Assembly: GCF_003671495.1 (NCBI RefSeq) | Contig: NZ_RCHN01000028.1 | Location: forward strand, 1-64,000 | Length of the DNA stretch: 64,000 nucleotides | Source of the DNA: Ketobacter sp. | GTDB lineage: Bacteria; Pseudomonadota; Gammaproteobacteria; Pseudomonadales; Ketobacteraceae | Direction: 5' to 3' | Part shown: piece by piece, positions 1 to 8,357 of the stretch | Numbering within the stretch: the first letter of the stretch is position 1 | Layout: the number at the start of each line of letters is the position of its first letter | Translations under genes and position numbers: made by a program | Notes under the pieces: generated by a model | Told to the model about the DNA's origin: nothing | Seen by the model: only the letters and a program-made list of their open reading frames with translations | Database searches by the model: none

Positions 1-122
1 TGCCCGATAGTCTGGTGTTAAGTTATGGCGACAGCAGCCTGTCGATCATGCCGGGGAGTGTGAAGACGGTGGGTAAGCCGCGGCATCACTTCGGGTTTAG
101 TGCGAGTTTTGACGCGTTATGA
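1..122 (+). CDS. C-terminal end of an unidentified protein (partial)
   Basis: An open frame runs from the window edge (first full codon at position 3) to a TGA at 120-122 and gives about 39 residues, ending in HFGFSASFDAL. A strong terminator follows 28 bases later, which supports this being the real end of a gene. The alternating hydrophobic/polar ending could be the last strands of a beta-rich surface or outer-membrane protein, but the fragment is too short to name a family. Confidence 0.6.
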   Translation, partial: PDSLVLSYGDSSLSIMPGSVKTVGKPRHHFGFSASFDAL

Positions 123-150
123 TGCTGATTTAATAGCCATTGTTCCAAGA

Positions 151-187
151 CTGACCGGGGCGTACGCATAACGCCCCGGTCAGTTTT
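151..187 (+). terminator. Rho-independent terminator after the upstream gene
   Basis: A perfect 12-bp inverted repeat, CTGACCGGGGCG at 151-162 and CGCCCCGGTCAG at 172-183, is followed directly by a T-run. It separates the upstream gene from the VPEID/exosortase locus, so that locus must have its own promoter. Confidence 0.92.
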
Positions 188-321
188 TGCCCTCTAAAAA
201 CGCCTACCAACGCCGAAAAACTGTGAACCAATAGACTATTTGACTTAATTTACGTCGATTTATTTTACAGTTTTAGTTCCATTTAAAACTTAACTTATTG
301 TTTTTTATGCCTAAATTATGT

Positions 322-338
322 TTGGCTTGGATTTTGCG
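322..338 (+). promoter_or_regulatory. Putative sigma-54 (-24/-12) promoter for the VPEID gene
   Basis: TTGGCTTGGATTTTGCG matches the sigma-54 pattern TGGC-N8-TTGC, with exactly ten bases between the GG (324-325) and the GC (336-337). It lies about 140 bases before the ATG of the VPEID-CTERM gene, in the 355-base gene-free stretch 122-477, which otherwise holds only a terminator and AT-rich DNA. PEP-CTERM-type genes in other bacteria are known to be under RpoN with PrsK/PrsR-type regulators, which makes the match plausible. It is a consensus match only, with a long 5' leader implied. Confidence 0.5.
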
Positions 339-476
339 AGCGGTTTCAAGTCAAATGCTTTCATGGCTGTGCATTTTTTAGTCACCGAGCGCTTTGGCTT
401 ATTGGGGGATGGGCGTTATCAGTCGATTCGTACTGTTAGTTCCCAGCTCATAATCAAACACTTTTGGAGTTTTGCT

Positions 477-800
477 ATGAGAAAAGCTATTTTGCTGGCA
501 TTTGCCTTGAGCGCAGCATTGTTCTCATCCAGTTCCTTCGCTACCTATGGACATGGCGGCGGTCACGGCGGTGGTGGATACGGCGGCGGCGGATACGGTG
601 GTAATTGTACTTGGGTATGGTACGGGTTCATTCCCGTGAAAAAGTGCTCCAAGCCTGATCCAACCCCGACCCCAGATCCGGGCCCCACAGCCGTACCTGA
701 AATCGACGGTGCCGGCGCGGGTATTGCCTTCGCACTGGTAGGTGGTTTGGTTCTCGCGTATCGCGAGCGTCAACTGTCCAAGAAGTCGAAGTCCAAGTAA
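477..800 (+). CDS. VPEID-CTERM sorting-domain protein, Gly-rich exported
   Basis: This 107-residue protein has an N-terminal signal peptide (residues 1-22, MRKAILLAFALSAALF then SSSSFA), a glycine/histidine/tyrosine repeat region (24-42), two cysteines (44 and 57), a proline/threonine linker (59-71), and a C-terminal tripartite sorting signal: VPEID at 73-77, a hydrophobic helix to about 95, and the basic tail RER...KKSKSK. That is the VPEID variant of the PEP-CTERM signal, cleaved by exosortase E, whose gene starts 96 bases downstream. I chose the ATG at 477 over the in-frame start at 318 because the signal peptide begins there and a GGAG lies just upstream. The mature product is likely a surface or matrix polypeptide released or anchored after cleavage; its function is unknown. 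Confidence 0.88.
   Translation: MRKAILLAFALSAALFSSSSFATYGHGGGHGGGGYGGGGYGGNCTWVWYGFIPVKKCSKPDPTPTPDPGPTAVPEIDGAGAGIAFALVGGLVLAYRERQLSKKSKSK
549..603 (+). repeat. Imperfect Gly-codon tandem repeat inside the VPEID gene
   Basis: The stretch is built from GGCGGC/GGTGGT units punctuated by CAT/CAC and TAC codons and encodes alternating Gly-Gly-Gly with His then Tyr. It can expand or contract by slippage, so the length of the low-complexity segment may vary between strains. Confidence 0.8.
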
Positions 801-814
801 GCTTCTGAAACAAA

Positions 815-852
815 GATCAACCCCATGGCCAGTGTCATGGGGTTAATCTTTT
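815..852 (+). terminator. Terminator or attenuator between substrate and exosortase genes
   Basis: AACCCCATG (819-827) pairs with CATGGGGTT (835-843), followed by AATCTTTTTG. It sits between the VPEID substrate and the exosortase gene, so most transcripts probably stop after the substrate and only read-through reaches the protease. That would give more substrate than enzyme. Confidence 0.75.
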
Positions 853-895
853 TGATCCGCTGATGTTCTGGGCTTGCCTGGAGATTTGATTCCCC

Positions 896-2521
896 ATGAT
901 GATCCATTCAGACCTGAAGTTGTCGTTGCGGTCGGTGTTGATATGCAACCTGGTTGCGGTGGTGGCCATCCTGCTGGGGGAAAAGTTTGCCATCGGCGCC
1001 CACGTTTATGGGGCGGTCAAACAAGCGGACCCTTCCTTTCTTTCTGATCTGCTGTTCAATCATGGCAAAAGCCTGTCCAGAACTCTGTTCCTCTCGCTGG
1101 TTGTCTTTGCGATTCTGATCCAGGGGCAGCTGAAGGATTACCGCAAACTCTATTTAAACCATTACAGCGTCTCCCAATTCTATTTTATGCCGTTGCAGTT
1201 GCTCTGCTTTGGTCTGTTTTATCTGCTCACCCACAAAGCCTTTCCTATCGGTTCGCCGCAGCCGGTGTATCAGGTGTTATGGCTGGCCGCCGGGGTGGCA
1301 CTGGTGACCTTCACGGCGCTATCGGTCGCAAGCCGATCCTTTTGGGCGCTGGTATTCCGCCAACATAAGTGGCATCTGCTGAGTGCACTGGCCATCAGTT
1401 ATGGCGTGTGGTGGCTGGGTGTTTCCACGCAGAGTTTATGGTCCTATCTGAGCGACATTACCTTTTCTTGCGTTGCCTTCATGCTCAGTCTTTTCAGCGA
1501 TGGCATTCACCTGGATTTCGGCAAGCGGGTCATCGGCCTGAACGGTTTTCTGGTAAGCGTGGATACGCAATGCTCAGGCTATGAGGGCATCGGCCTGGTG
1601 ATCTCGTTTATCTCTATCTTCTTGTACAGCTTTCGCAACGAATTCAGGTTCCCGCGGTCTTTGTGGCTGTTCCCCATTGGCATCGCCACCATCTGGCTGT
1701 TCAATCTGTTGCGCATTGTGGTGTTGATTTTCATCGGCAGCTATTGGTCGGAAGAGGTGGCAGTGTGGGGATTTCATTCCCAGGCCGGTTGGATTGCGTT
1801 TATTCTGACGTCGCTGGGCATCATGATGCTGGCTCACAACAGTCGGTTCTTTTCCAAGTCCCAGGCAAAGCCATCCCTCACGCACAAGCAGCCGATGGGC
1901 CTGCCACTGGCCACCCTGATACCGTTGCTGGCGTTGTTGGCCATGACCTTCCTCACTCAGGCATTATCCGGGCAGTTCGATTGGTTATACCCGTTGCGAG
2001 TGGTTGTGGTGGGCGCGGCGGTGCTGTATTGCATGAAGCATCTGGATTTCTTCCCAATGCAATGGAGCTATGTTTCGGTGCTGGCCGGTGCGGTGGTGAC
2101 CGTGCTTTGGATCTGGATGGTGCCAACGGATACCGAGGCAGACCAGTTGATCGGCAGCACCCTGGCGGAATCCAGCGGCTCATTGGCCCTGTTCTGGCTG
2201 GTATGCCGCTTTATCGGCACCGTGATCACCGTGCCCATCGCCGAGGAACTGGGCTTTAGGGGTTATCTGCTCTGTAAGCTGGCCGGCAAAGAAGTGGTCA
2301 CCCGGGGCAACATTGAATTCTCCATCGTTGCAGTTGTGGCCAGCTCCCTGGCGTTTGGCCTGCTGCACGGCGCCTGGCTGGCAGGCACTGTAGCGGGTTT
2401 GATTTATGCGTTCGTGCGATACAAAAGCACGCATGTTCTGGATGCGATCATCGCCCACGGCACCACCAACATGCTGTTGTTCATCTATGCGTTCTACAGT
2501 GGGCAGTGGTCATTGTTGTGA
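896..2521 (+). CDS. xrtE: Exosortase E/CAAX-type protease fusion (VPEID-CTERM system)
   Basis: This 541-residue polytopic membrane protein combines two proteases. The N-terminal half is an exosortase with the Cys-Arg-His triad: Cys226 in DTQCSGYEG, Arg273 in NLLRIVV and His294 in GFHSQAGW. The C-terminal half (about 330-541) is a CPBP/Abi family membrane protease with EELGFRG (Glu450, Glu451, Arg455), FGLLHG (His491) and HGTTN (His521, Asn525). This architecture is known as exosortase E/protease and is paired with VPEID-CTERM substrates, exactly as here. It should process the 477-800 product at the inner membrane; what the fused second protease cuts is not established. Two adjacent ATGs (896, 899) could start it, and a GGAG lies about 15 bases before. 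Confidence 0.93.
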   Translation: MMIHSDLKLSLRSVLICNLVAVVAILLGEKFAIGAHVYGAVKQADPSFLSDLLFNHGKSLSRTLFLSLVVFAILIQGQLKDYRKLYLNHYSVSQFYFMPLQLLCFGLFYLLTHKAFPIGSPQPVYQVLWLAAGVALVTFTALSVASRSFWALVFRQHKWHLLSALAISYGVWWLGVSTQSLWSYLSDITFSCVAFMLSLFSDGIHLDFGKRVIGLNGFLVSVDTQCSGYEGIGLVISFISIFLYSFRNEFRFPRSLWLFPIGIATIWLFNLLRIVVLIFIGSYWSEEVAVWGFHSQAGWIAFILTSLGIMMLAHNSRFFSKSQAKPSLTHKQPMGLPLATLIPLLALLAMTFLTQALSGQFDWLYPLRVVVVGAAVLYCMKHLDFFPMQWSYVSVLAGAVVTVLWIWMVPTDTEADQLIGSTLAESSGSLALFWLVCRFIGTVITVPIAEELGFRGYLLCKLAGKEVVTRGNIEFSIVAVVASSLAFGLLHGAWLAGTVAGLIYAFVRYKSTHVLDAIIAHGTTNMLLFIYAFYSGQWSLL

Positions 2522-2539
2522 TCAGCGTTCACCGTTCAT

Positions 2540-3502
2540 TCAGTACCGTGCCGCTTCCCTCAGTTTTTTGATATCCCGCAGCGGTGGCTCCCCAAACAAC
2601 CGCGCGTATTCCCGATTAAATTGCGAGACGCTTTCATACCCCACCTGTAATCCGGACGTGCTGGCGTCCAGACCTTCGTTCAACATCAACAGTCGTGCCT
2701 CTTGCAACCGCAGGTGCTTTATGTATTGCAACGGGCTGATGCCAGCGATGGTTTTGAAATGCTGGCGAAAGGTGGTGGGGCTCATGTGGGCTTGATCTGC
2801 CAGTGATTCGATGCTGATGGATTCCATATAGTGCTGTTTCAGCCACGCAATGCAATTGGCGATCTGGCGACTGGGTGTGCCCATGGCATTCAGCTGCAAA
2901 AAGTGGAGGCCGTGGGGGCTCACCAGCAAGCGGGCGATGATTTCTTGAATAACCAGTGGCGTCACCGTCGCCAGCAGCGCGGGCTCATCCAGCAAGCCAA
3001 GCAATCGATCCAATGCGTTCAGCATTGCCGCGTCCAGAGTGCTTTTCGACAAGGCTCGGTATTGGGTATCCCGTGTGGCGCGGGCCGGTGTTATGCCGGA
3101 GGCCACCTGCATAACCAGTTGTGGATTAAGTTGCAGCATGATGCCAAGATAGGGTTCAGTCGGGCTCGCCTGCATCACGCGGGAAACCACCGGCATGTCC
3201 ACCGAGGCCAGGAGGGCTTCCCCACCACCATAGTTGTACACATCCTGACCTGCAGTCACTTGCTTCTGCCCGGCAATGGTCACAGCAAGCCCAAGATCGT
3301 AGATGCAGGGGATGTCGTCGGTGATATGGTTTCTGCGATGCACAGAAAGAGCAGGTATATCAGTGGCATAGTCACCGTCGGTTAGGGCAATTTTTAGCAG
3401 GCGCTTGCTGATGGCATCCAAGAGCTGTTTATTTGCCTCTTGCCGGGATTCACCATTGCCTTTTGTATTGTTTTTACTGATTTTTTCTTCAATTTTTTGC
3501 AT
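2540..3502 (-). CDS. AraC-family transcriptional regulator
   Basis: This 320-residue protein has an AraC N-terminal ligand/dimerisation domain (roughly 45-190, AraC_N type, with DIPALSVHRR and VYNYGGGEAL) and a C-terminal double helix-turn-helix (about 205-315: SIESLADQAHMSPTTFRQHF, then GYESVSQFNREYARLFG). It is transcribed away from two alpha/beta hydrolases across a 210-base gap, the usual arrangement for an activator of the neighbouring operon. The start at 3502 has an AAGGTG upstream. Ligand unknown. Confidence 0.9.
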   Translation of the reverse strand: MQKIEEKISKNNTKGNGESRQEANKQLLDAISKRLLKIALTDGDYATDIPALSVHRRNHITDDIPCIYDLGLAVTIAGQKQVTAGQDVYNYGGGEALLASVDMPVVSRVMQASPTEPYLGIMLQLNPQLVMQVASGITPARATRDTQYRALSKSTLDAAMLNALDRLLGLLDEPALLATVTPLVIQEIIARLLVSPHGLHFLQLNAMGTPSRQIANCIAWLKQHYMESISIESLADQAHMSPTTFRQHFKTIAGISPLQYIKHLRLQEARLLMLNEGLDASTSGLQVGYESVSQFNREYARLFGEPPLRDIKKLREAARY

Positions 3503-3712
3503 AACCGTGCACCTTTTCTAGCAGGTTACAGTTTACCCACTTCCATCCTGAAAGATAGACACAAAAACGCAGTATCGTTGAAACAGGCAAAAGTTGGGGT
3601 GCAATGGGCAAGAACCCCTCCGCTGTTTTTCGCACACTGTATCTCAACGGGCACACAACCACAGACGCCCATTCATCCGATAACGCGAAAGCATCGTACC
3701 CAGGAGAACACC

Positions 3713-4648
3713 ATGAACCCAGGAAACAGCACCATGAAGACTGTGAGCTTGCCCAATACCAACGGATTGAACATCACCATCGCGGCCGTCATCAGTTTTC
3801 CCGCAGGGTTCGATGAGGACAAGCAGTATCCGGCCATCGTGGTTTCCCATCCCGGTGGTGGCGTAAAGGAACAGACCGCCGGCACCTATGCCCGTAAATT
3901 GGCAGAGCAGGGGTTTATCAGCATTGCCTATGATGCCTCGTTCCAGGGTGAGAGCACCGGCGAGCCGCGACAGCTTGAGAATCCTCACATCCGTACCGAA
4001 GACGTCAGCGCGGTGATCGATTATCTGACTACCCTGCCTTATGTGGACAACAGCCGCATCGGTGCCATGGGCATCTGTGCCGGTGCGGGCTACACCGCCA
4101 ACGCCGCCATCAATGACCGCCGCATTAAAGCGGTTGGCACCGTGAGCATGGTGAACATCGGGCAGATGTTCCGCAACGGTTGGGACAACTCGATTGCCGA
4201 CAGCGATGCGATTCCCTTTATTCAGGCCGGATCAGATGCGCGCACCTCCGACGCAAGCGGTGCTGAAATTGCGACTATGCCCATGGCACCGTTGAAAGAG
4301 GAAGACGCACCCAACGAGGAATTGCGCCAGGCCTGGGAGTATTACCACACCAAGCGGGCAGAGTATTGCACCGCACCGGGTTTTGCTACCGCCCGCAGCT
4401 TGAACCAGATTATCACCTACGATGCCTTCCACAAAGCGGAAGCGTTTCTGACCCAACCATTAATGATGGTGGTTGGCAGCGCAGCCGGTAGCAAATGGAT
4501 GAGCGACGACTTGATGGAGCGAGCTGCCAGCAACGACAAGCACCTGCATATTGTGGACGGTGCCAATCATATGAACCTGTACGATGGCGAAGCGGAAATT
4601 GCCGAAGCCATCAGCGTGCTTGCGCCCTTCTTTGAGCAGAAGTTATGA
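3713..4648 (+). CDS. Alpha/beta hydrolase with Cys nucleophile (dienelactone-hydrolase-like)
   Basis: This 311-residue alpha/beta hydrolase has the nucleophile elbow GICAGAG (Cys122), where most of the superfamily has Ser. An oxyanion-region motif HPGGG lies at 46-50, and a late His in DGANHMNLYDG (near 290) probably completes the triad. Cys in this position is typical of dienelactone hydrolases; overall it resembles the YcjY/DLH-like group. The ATG at 3713 is preferred because AGGAG lies ten bases upstream, although the frame is open further back. It is followed 37 bases later by a paralogue with the same Cys. Substrate unknown; the divergent AraC gene probably controls both. Confidence 0.85.
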   Translation: MNPGNSTMKTVSLPNTNGLNITIAAVISFPAGFDEDKQYPAIVVSHPGGGVKEQTAGTYARKLAEQGFISIAYDASFQGESTGEPRQLENPHIRTEDVSAVIDYLTTLPYVDNSRIGAMGICAGAGYTANAAINDRRIKAVGTVSMVNIGQMFRNGWDNSIADSDAIPFIQAGSDARTSDASGAEIATMPMAPLKEEDAPNEELRQAWEYYHTKRAEYCTAPGFATARSLNQIITYDAFHKAEAFLTQPLMMVVGSAAGSKWMSDDLMERAASNDKHLHIVDGANHMNLYDGEAEIAEAISVLAPFFEQKL

Positions 4649-4685
4649 GAGATACTTTAAGAGTCATTGAGAGAATAGAAACCTG

Positions 4686-5627
4686 GTGAGCACCATGGAA
4701 AAAGTAACGTTTCGCAATACCGATATGGCGTGGGATATGTCCGCTTTGATTTTATTCCCACCCAACTTTGATGACGCAAAGCAGTATCCCACCATTGTCA
4801 GCGTGCATCCGTTCGGCAGCTGTAAAGAACAGACTTCCAGCGCCGTATTTGGCAAGGCACTGGCCGAGGCAGGGTTCGTGGTAATCGCCTATGATGCCAG
4901 TTTTCAGGGTGAATCCGGTGGTACACCGCGCTACGTGGAAGATCCCACTCAGCGGGTGGAAGACATCAGTCGGGTGATCGACTATGCGGTAACCCTGCCT
5001 TTTGTGGATGCCGAGCGCATCGGCGGTATTGGTATCTGTGGTGGCGGCGGTTATGTGATAAATGCAGCGCTCACCGAAAAAAGGATCAAAGCCGTTGTCG
5101 GGATAACGCCAGTGAATGTGGGCCGTCTGTTTCGAGAAGGCTTCAGCCAACATGACCCGCTGGGCGCATTACACGCCATGGCCGCACAACGTACCCTGGA
5201 AGCACGGGGTGGCGAGTTGCAGGTCAACGAGTTGTTACCACCCAGCCCGGAGTTTGCCCGGGAGAACGGCCTTACCGAACGGGATGTGTTTGAAGCAACG
5301 GACTATTACAAAACAGCTAGAGGGCAACAACCCGGTGGTGCTACCCGGATGCTGTTTTCTCATGCACAGAAAACACTGTCCTGGGACGCCTTTGCCTTCT
5401 CTGAGATTTTGTTGACGCAGCCGGTCATGTCAGTGGTGGGGCAGAAAGTCGGCGCATTTGGTGCCTATCGCGACGGTTTGGAAATTTTTGGCCGTGCGAC
5501 GGCTTCCAAAGATCGGCAGTTGGTTGAACTTGCAGAGTGGTCTCATTACGACTTGTATGACCGTGCAGAACCGGTGGGCCTGGCGATGGAACGGATTGTG
5601 CCTTTTTTTAACAACCACCTGACCTAG
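4686..5627 (+). CDS. Alpha/beta hydrolase, paralogue of the preceding gene
   Basis: This 313-residue hydrolase shares the KQYP...HP...KEQT...AYDASFQGES path of the previous protein and has the elbow GICGGGG with Cys118; the probable catalytic His is in EWSHYDLYD near the C-terminus. The pair looks like a tandem duplication with divergence. The start is unsure: GTG at 4686 (MSTMEK) or ATG at 4695; neither has a strong ribosome site. The Ser-Thr-Met-Lys/Glu segment aligns with residues 6-9 of the paralogue, so both starts are compatible. Role as for its neighbour. Confidence 0.83.
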   Translation: MSTMEKVTFRNTDMAWDMSALILFPPNFDDAKQYPTIVSVHPFGSCKEQTSSAVFGKALAEAGFVVIAYDASFQGESGGTPRYVEDPTQRVEDISRVIDYAVTLPFVDAERIGGIGICGGGGYVINAALTEKRIKAVVGITPVNVGRLFREGFSQHDPLGALHAMAAQRTLEARGGELQVNELLPPSPEFARENGLTERDVFEATDYYKTARGQQPGGATRMLFSHAQKTLSWDAFAFSEILLTQPVMSVVGQKVGAFGAYRDGLEIFGRATASKDRQLVELAEWSHYDLYDRAEPVGLAMERIVPFFNNHLT

Positions 5628-5871
5628 GTGGCTGCGTTCTCGATTCCGCCTATGTGATCCAACCCCATAGATCTGAGCATTAAACCACCACATTCTGCTG
5701 GAAGCATTCCACCGGCCATTAAGCTGTTAACGAATAAAGGTTCATTTTGGTTAATATTCACTATTTCTAGGCAGTGTCTCCACCAAATAATATAGGGCTC
5801 AATATTCACGCGCATTCAGATGACCTTGCTGTATTGCGTCGAATGCAATTCTCGCCCGGGGAGAATGCCAC

Positions 5872-8352
5872 GTGCACCGATCATCGAACATTTCAATGAT
5901 GATGCTGGCCGTCATGGTTTACGCTTTGTCTGCATGCGGCGGCGGTGGCTCCGGTTCCAGCGCAGACCGAAACGCCAATCAAATCGCCATCAACGGGCAG
6001 GTGGCCATTGCCCGCAGCGACAGCACTTTCTATTCCATGGAAGGCGCGGATTTCGCAATCTATGGCCTGGATAAGGATCTGGTGCTGCGCGGCAAGCAGC
6101 AGGTGGCGCTGGGTAACGGCAAAGTGGAACAGGATGGCACACTGAGGTTGGCGGTTCCCTCCAGTGCCGTTCGTGACAGTCGCCTGTATGTAGTGGAAAT
6201 TACCTGCCCCCCCACACCACCCGCGACAACCTGCGCAGTAGAAGCCCCGATTCACGTCATGCTGAGTGGTCGTCAGCTGCAGCAAGGCAACTGGACGGCA
6301 TCAGCGCTGACCGAAATTGTGTATCAGAACCTGGCGTATTACGTTGCGGCTGAATATTCCGCTGACCAGCTGGCGAATATTATGAACAGTATGGCCAGCT
6401 GGCTATTCAATCAGTCCCCGTCGAAGCGCATCACCTATCAGGATCTGTTGCGATGGCACCCCGACCGATCTGCAGAGTATCCTCCTACAGCCCGCTCTCT
6501 GCTGCTGGAGCAAGTATTGGATAATCTGATCTCGGGTTTTGATGTCAAAGAAAATCGACGTTTGTCTGTGCAGTATATTCAACCGATGGTTGCCAGCGCT
6601 GACCCTGGTGGGTGGTTCTTTGATATTGAAATTCAGGATCACCTTGCCTTCATCGCTGACACCCGCTTCGGTCTTAGGGTGTATGACATCAGCCAGTCCG
6701 AAGAACTGCAAGAAATTGGGTCACTGAGCATGAATAGCACCGGTAGGGATATAGCCCTATATGGTGACTACGCCTTCGTTTCAGCAAGAGACCGGCTTCA
6801 CATCGTGGATATCACAGTCCCTCAGGCACCCAGGATTTTGAATACCCTAAAACTTACGGATGTGCATTCTATCTCGATCACCGGGCAAAACCTTATTGTC
6901 AGCGACGGTGTAAACGGCGTTCTTATTTACAGCATCATCAATCCAGATAACCCATTCATTTTCAGAAGTTATCCAGCATCACTCGAGGCGCACAAAGCGG
7001 TCCTGGACGGCAATATTCTCTATGCGTTATTCATCAATACCGAAATACCCTCCCCAGAAAGCAAACCCGACAAATTACTGGTGGTCGACATCAGCCAGTC
7101 AGATAGCAATGACATATATTTTGGCGACATTGACGGACGACATCTCACATTACTACCGGAACATCTTTACGTCACCTCGCCAAGAGGTATTACTGTCTTT
7201 GATCGGTCCAGGCCAGATACTTTGGTGCAGGTTGGACATTTGGAACTTGATTTCGCCATCACGAATGCTGTACTGGGGGATGATGAGATCTATCTGTTGC
7301 AACACGGCGGGGACATTCAGGTGGTTGATATCAAACAACTGGCTAACCCGTCGCTCCTCACCCGCATTTCAACCCCCACTTTGACCTACAGCGCAGCCAT
7401 TAAAGAACAACGCTTGTTTGTCGCCGCTGGGCCGTCGGGGTTGCTTTCGATGGAACTGGATAAGCTGGCTGATCCTATTAGCCGGCCGATAATTTCAGAA
7501 AATCGCTTCGTTCGCAGCACTTGGGCGAATAACGACAGGTTATTTTCCCATGAATTGGATTACGGCATTGAGGTCCTGGATATTAGCCGCCCATCGACAC
7601 CAAAGCATTCGGCGAAATATGAAGATCCAGAGCGGCACATCAGTGGCATCACGCCGCATAATGGTATTGCTTACCTCACTTTGTATGGCAATGGGGTTCA
7701 GGCTTTGGATTTTAGTGATCCAACAGCACCAACCCTACTGGCTGAATACGATGTTGGGGCACAGGCTTACTCTATTCTAATAGATGGAAACGTCGCCTAT
7801 ATCGACTTCGAGGATCAAGGCCTGCACGTTGTGGACATCAGCGATCCTGCCCAAATGATGACAATAGGCCGGATGGAATCCATAGGGCAAATTCTTCGCT
7901 CAACAAAAATCGGCGACTATCTCTACTCCGCATTGGGCCCAGGCGGGCTGGCTATTATCGACGTGAATAACCCTACTGATCCGCAGTTGATTGCGGTGAC
8001 GGATGACCTTGGGCAGGTTCTAAGTGTCGCCCGCCTGGGTGACTTCGCTTATGTCGCTACCCGAGACTCGGGCATCCATGTACTGGATGTAAGCAGCCCC
8101 GCAGAACCCAGCTTGGCAACCACCATTGATCTGGAAGATCCGGCCTATCATATTATCTTTAATGGCCGCTATGCCTATATCGCGAATCACAGCTCTGGAG
8201 TCACTGTAATGGATGTATCCACGCCATCCGCGCCTGAAATTCTTGGCACGGCTCCCACTTCGAGCTATGCACTTCACCTGACTGCCCACGGCAACAACCT
8301 CTATGTTTCCACCAGCCGCGGTGTAGAAAGACTGTCACTTATCAAACAGTAG
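5872..8352 (+). CDS. LVIVD-repeat beta-propeller lipoprotein
   Basis: This 826-residue protein starts at GTG 5872 behind a GGGGAGAA, with a lipoprotein signal ending in ALSAC followed by a Gly/Ser linker. From about residue 240 onward the chain is made of repeats of roughly 40-45 residues containing forms of YVxxxxxGLxVxDISxPxxPxxxG, for example HVVDISDPAQ, AIIDVNNPTD, HVLDVSSPAE and VTVMDVSTPSAP. These are LVIVD repeats, expected to fold into one or more beta-propellers. The first 200 residues are unassigned. It should be a periplasmic or surface lipoprotein used for binding. The next gene, an outer-membrane barrel, starts 5 bases after its stop, so the two probably act together. Confidence 0.88.
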   Translation: MHRSSNISMMMLAVMVYALSACGGGGSGSSADRNANQIAINGQVAIARSDSTFYSMEGADFAIYGLDKDLVLRGKQQVALGNGKVEQDGTLRLAVPSSAVRDSRLYVVEITCPPTPPATTCAVEAPIHVMLSGRQLQQGNWTASALTEIVYQNLAYYVAAEYSADQLANIMNSMASWLFNQSPSKRITYQDLLRWHPDRSAEYPPTARSLLLEQVLDNLISGFDVKENRRLSVQYIQPMVASADPGGWFFDIEIQDHLAFIADTRFGLRVYDISQSEELQEIGSLSMNSTGRDIALYGDYAFVSARDRLHIVDITVPQAPRILNTLKLTDVHSISITGQNLIVSDGVNGVLIYSIINPDNPFIFRSYPASLEAHKAVLDGNILYALFINTEIPSPESKPDKLLVVDISQSDSNDIYFGDIDGRHLTLLPEHLYVTSPRGITVFDRSRPDTLVQVGHLELDFAITNAVLGDDEIYLLQHGGDIQVVDIKQLANPSLLTRISTPTLTYSAAIKEQRLFVAAGPSGLLSMELDKLADPISRPIISENRFVRSTWANNDRLFSHELDYGIEVLDISRPSTPKHSAKYEDPERHISGITPHNGIAYLTLYGNGVQALDFSDPTAPTLLAEYDVGAQAYSILIDGNVAYIDFEDQGLHVVDISDPAQMMTIGRMESIGQILRSTKIGDYLYSALGPGGLAIIDVNNPTDPQLIAVTDDLGQVLSVARLGDFAYVATRDSGIHVLDVSSPAEPSLATTIDLEDPAYHIIFNGRYAYIANHSSGVTVMDVSTPSAPEILGTAPTSSYALHLTAHGNNLYVSTSRGVERLSLIKQ

Positions 8353-8357
8353 ACGTT

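Noticed and set aside
318..476. In-frame N-terminal extension of the VPEID protein
   Set aside because: It would hide the signal peptide and carries the sigma-54-like promoter; the ATG at 477 with GGAG upstream is better.
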